The translations under genes and the position numbers were made by a program. 8,714 nt of DNA from a bacterium Ga0077546 (GTDB lineage Bacteria; Cyanobacteriota; Vampirovibrionia; Obscuribacterales; Obscuribacteraceae): positions 1-8,714 of the forward strand of contig LNEX01000039.1 of assembly GCA_001464165.1 (NCBI GenBank), read 5' to 3'. Under the pieces are notes generated by a model. The model had not been told where the DNA came from, did not search any database, and saw only the letters and a list, made by a program, of their open reading frames with translations. Of the stretch, positions 6,640-8,714 are shown piece after piece (position 1 is the stretch's first letter; every line of letters begins with the position of its first letter).

Positions 6640-8714
6640 ATGAGCAGTCGCAATCGCCATCAGCTTCAAGCAGCTCTTCTTAGCGTCATACTCGCAGGCT
6701 TATTAGCACTTCCGACAGCCGCGGCTCAACACAAAACTGCCGACTTGGTTCGAGCGCTTGATTTAGTAAGCGAAAAGCTCATAAGCAGTCCCAATGACAT
6801 CAAAAAGTTGTTTCAACGGGCCTCACTACAGTATGCCCTGGGCAACGATGCTGCGGCAATGCTAGACCTCAATTACATCATTGAACTTGATAAAGACAAT
6901 GCAGCCGCTTACTTTCTCCGCTCCAATACTTACCTTTCATCGAAACAATACTTGACCGCTCTAGCTGACATAGAAAAATCTATGGCACTGAGCCAAGACA
7001 ATATCATAGACAAACTGTTCCAACGCGCCAACTGCCATTACATGCTGGCCCAGGACGGCGAAGCAATTAACGATCTTGACCAAATTCTAAAAATTGCCAC
7101 AATCACGCCTGAACAAAAGCTTCTTGCTTATGCAAACCGGGCAGAAATTAAGTTTCGCCAGAGACAATTCGTTGACTGCCTAGCCGACTGCGCCAAAGCT
7201 ATTGCCATTGACCCCAGAGGCTGCGGCGGCTCAGCCTACCACTGGCGTGCAGAATCGGCTAACGCTTTGAAAAACATGGCCTTAGCAGCTCCAGCTGCAG
7301 CCAAAGCAAAACAACTGGGTTTTGTCGACTCGGGACGTGCAGTAGTGCCGAACCGCGATCTTGTCTATGCCAATATGTTTGACCCAGCTCAGAAATTTTT
7401 CCATCACCGCATAGACACCAAGCATTTTGCCATCTTCTACAAGACTGATTTCAAAAGCGCCTACAAGAGTGAGAGCAACAAAAACGAAGAATGGGCAAAA
7501 CTTGTGGCAGTATTTGCCGAAAGCTTTCTCACTCGCATCAATGCGGATCTACTAAAGCTTGATTGGCCAGGACCAGTTAACGTTTACATGATGCCAGACA
7601 AGGTCTCACAGCAGAAGTTTTTACAAGAGCAAATGGACCACCAAGAAATATGCACTGGTACTATATTGCCCAAACGCAATGCTCTAGTCTTCTATACAGA
7701 CAGCGGTTTAGGCACTGTTGGTCACGTCCTATTTGCTCACATCGCTCATAACCAACTAGAAAATGACGACTCATTCTCAGGCTTGATTGCCTTTTTTGAG
7801 AAGATTTTCGGCTATCGAGATCACGGTAACACAGCCCTATACTGGGGCTATCATACCCCCTGGAGATTAAAGCAAGCAGCTCAATCGTTACCAGATCTTA
7901 CTCTGTCAAAGCTGATGAAACTTTCACAAGAGGACAAAAGCGACACTCAAAGCGAAGAGCGGCTGCTTTCAATGTTCATTTTCCAGAAAGAAAAGCTGAA
8001 GCGCTACGTAAACCTGGTGGCAGCCAACGATCGGCGAGGCTATGGCACATTTTTAGAAGCATCCTTTGATAAACCAATAGCCAAAATTGAGCCAGAATGG
8101 CATCAATACTTGCTAGAGGTGAAGAGGAATTTAGCCAAACTAGAGCAAACTCCAGTGAGCGAATTTTCGCGTTCTAAAACTGCCTTTGATAAATTTGTGA
8201 GCGAGCATCGCGACACCTTCAAAGATTTAGCTCTGCATGCCAGCTCCAGGAAAGCAAGCAATCTAGTAGATGATTATCCCGTGGCCGATAAAGACGTTTT
8301 AGGTAGAGCGCTAAATGAAAATAGAAGGTCACCTGGAGTGCTCCCCAAAGGATGGATTCGCGCTGGCACAACCCCGACGCAATACGAAATGGGTGCAGAC
8401 AAAAGCGTCACCCACAACAGCACCGCATCTGGTTACATTAAATCGATAGCATCAAGCGTTAAGGGAAACGGCACCCTCATGCAGGTTTTTTCAGCCGACA
8501 AATTTTTAGGCAAGAAAGTCAAATTAACATGTTACACGAAAACTAGAGACGTTAAAGACTGGGCCGGTGTATGGATGCGCGTAAACGGGACTACTGGTGG
8601 AGGAACTGGTGGAAGCAATAGTGTAAGTAATGGCCTTCTTTCATTCGACAACATGCACGACCGGCCAATAAAGGGAACGACTGACTGGACCGAGCGCAGC
8701 ATTACCCTGGACGT
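6640..8714 (+). CDS. Exported TPR protein with degenerate peptidase-MA-like domain and GWxxAG beta-sandwich domain (3'-incomplete)
   Basis: One open frame of 691 full codons runs to the right edge with no stop. The ATG at 6640 is fixed by an in-frame TAA immediately before it; the Shine-Dalgarno is weak. Residues 1-29 are a signal peptide ending TAAA before QHK. About four TPR units span 57-192. Residues about 235-495 look like a DUF1570/peptidase-MA-type gluzincin domain: a VNVYMMPD strand (313-320), the helix GHVLFAHIAH (361-370) where HExxH is expected, GLIAFFE (381-387), HTPWRLKQA (405-413) and EPEWHQYL (484-491). The motif reads AHIAH instead of HExxH, and the residue expected to be the third ligand Glu is Ser 380, so it is probably not a zinc enzyme. 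From 571 a domain begins GWIRAG, with YEMG, DWAGVWMR and DNMHDRPIKGTTDW, a type I remember at the C-terminus of some AraC-like regulators and secreted proteins. Diverges from the protease operon. Confidence 0.8.
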   Translation, partial: MSSRNRHQLQAALLSVILAGLLALPTAAAQHKTADLVRALDLVSEKLISSPNDIKKLFQRASLQYALGNDAAAMLDLNYIIELDKDNAAAYFLRSNTYLSSKQYLTALADIEKSMALSQDNIIDKLFQRANCHYMLAQDGEAINDLDQILKIATITPEQKLLAYANRAEIKFRQRQFVDCLADCAKAIAIDPRGCGGSAYHWRAESANALKNMALAAPAAAKAKQLGFVDSGRAVVPNRDLVYANMFDPAQKFFHHRIDTKHFAIFYKTDFKSAYKSESNKNEEWAKLVAVFAESFLTRINADLLKLDWPGPVNVYMMPDKVSQQKFLQEQMDHQEICTGTILPKRNALVFYTDSGLGTVGHVLFAHIAHNQLENDDSFSGLIAFFEKIFGYRDHGNTALYWGYHTPWRLKQAAQSLPDLTLSKLMKLSQEDKSDTQSEERLLSMFIFQKEKLKRYVNLVAANDRRGYGTFLEASFDKPIAKIEPEWHQYLLEVKRNLAKLEQTPVSEFSRSKTAFDKFVSEHRDTFKDLALHASSRKASNLVDDYPVADKDVLGRALNENRRSPGVLPKGWIRAGTTPTQYEMGADKSVTHNSTASGYIKSIASSVKGNGTLMQVFSADKFLGKKVKLTCYTKTRDVKDWAGVWMRVNGTTGGGTGGSNSVSNGLLSFDNMHDRPIKGTTDWTERSITLD

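Overview
The window is a moderate-GC bacterial chromosome segment, densely coding, with six protein genes on both strands plus one that runs off the right edge. No RNA genes, mobile elements, CRISPR arrays or gene-free stretch over 300 bases were seen. Its style (a soluble eukaryote-like Ser/Thr kinase, many secreted TPR proteins, a DUF4870 membrane protein, a GT-C-type membrane glycosyltransferase) recalls the Obscuribacterales, the non-photosynthetic Melainabacteria/Vampirovibrionia side of Cyanobacteriota. This rests on remembered protein similarity, especially of the kinase, so it is an inference of moderate confidence.

Layout. 2-1738 (+): C-terminal part of a polytopic membrane protein, probably a GT39/RgtA-like glycosyltransferase, with a long soluble tail; its 5' end lies outside the window. 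1762-2223 (-): small DUF4870/Tic20-like membrane protein, convergent with the first gene. A 123-base divergent intergenic region follows. 2347-3213 (+): a complete, apparently active Ser/Thr protein kinase, followed after 15 bases by a secreted alpha/beta-hydrolase esterase (3229-4167, +), probably one operon. 4200-5294 (-) and 5297-6472 (-): a two-gene operon (2-base gap) whose products share an N-terminal module (signal peptide plus TPR pair) but carry different protease folds, an anthrax-lethal-factor-like zinc peptidase and a tandem pair of retropepsin-like aspartic protease domains. 6640-8714 (+, incomplete at 3'): a divergent secreted TPR protein with a degenerate peptidase-MA-like domain whose expected zinc ligands are lost, and a C-terminal GWxxAG-type beta-sandwich domain.

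The most interesting part is the right half: three adjacent exported proteins, each an N-terminal TPR module joined to a protease-type fold of a different class (ATLF gluzincin, in-cis retropepsin pair, pseudo-gluzincin). This looks like a small arsenal, or a processing system, built by swapping effector domains onto a common TPR scaffold in the cell envelope. Catalytic motifs are read directly from the sequence. Joint function, substrates and regulation are inferred.
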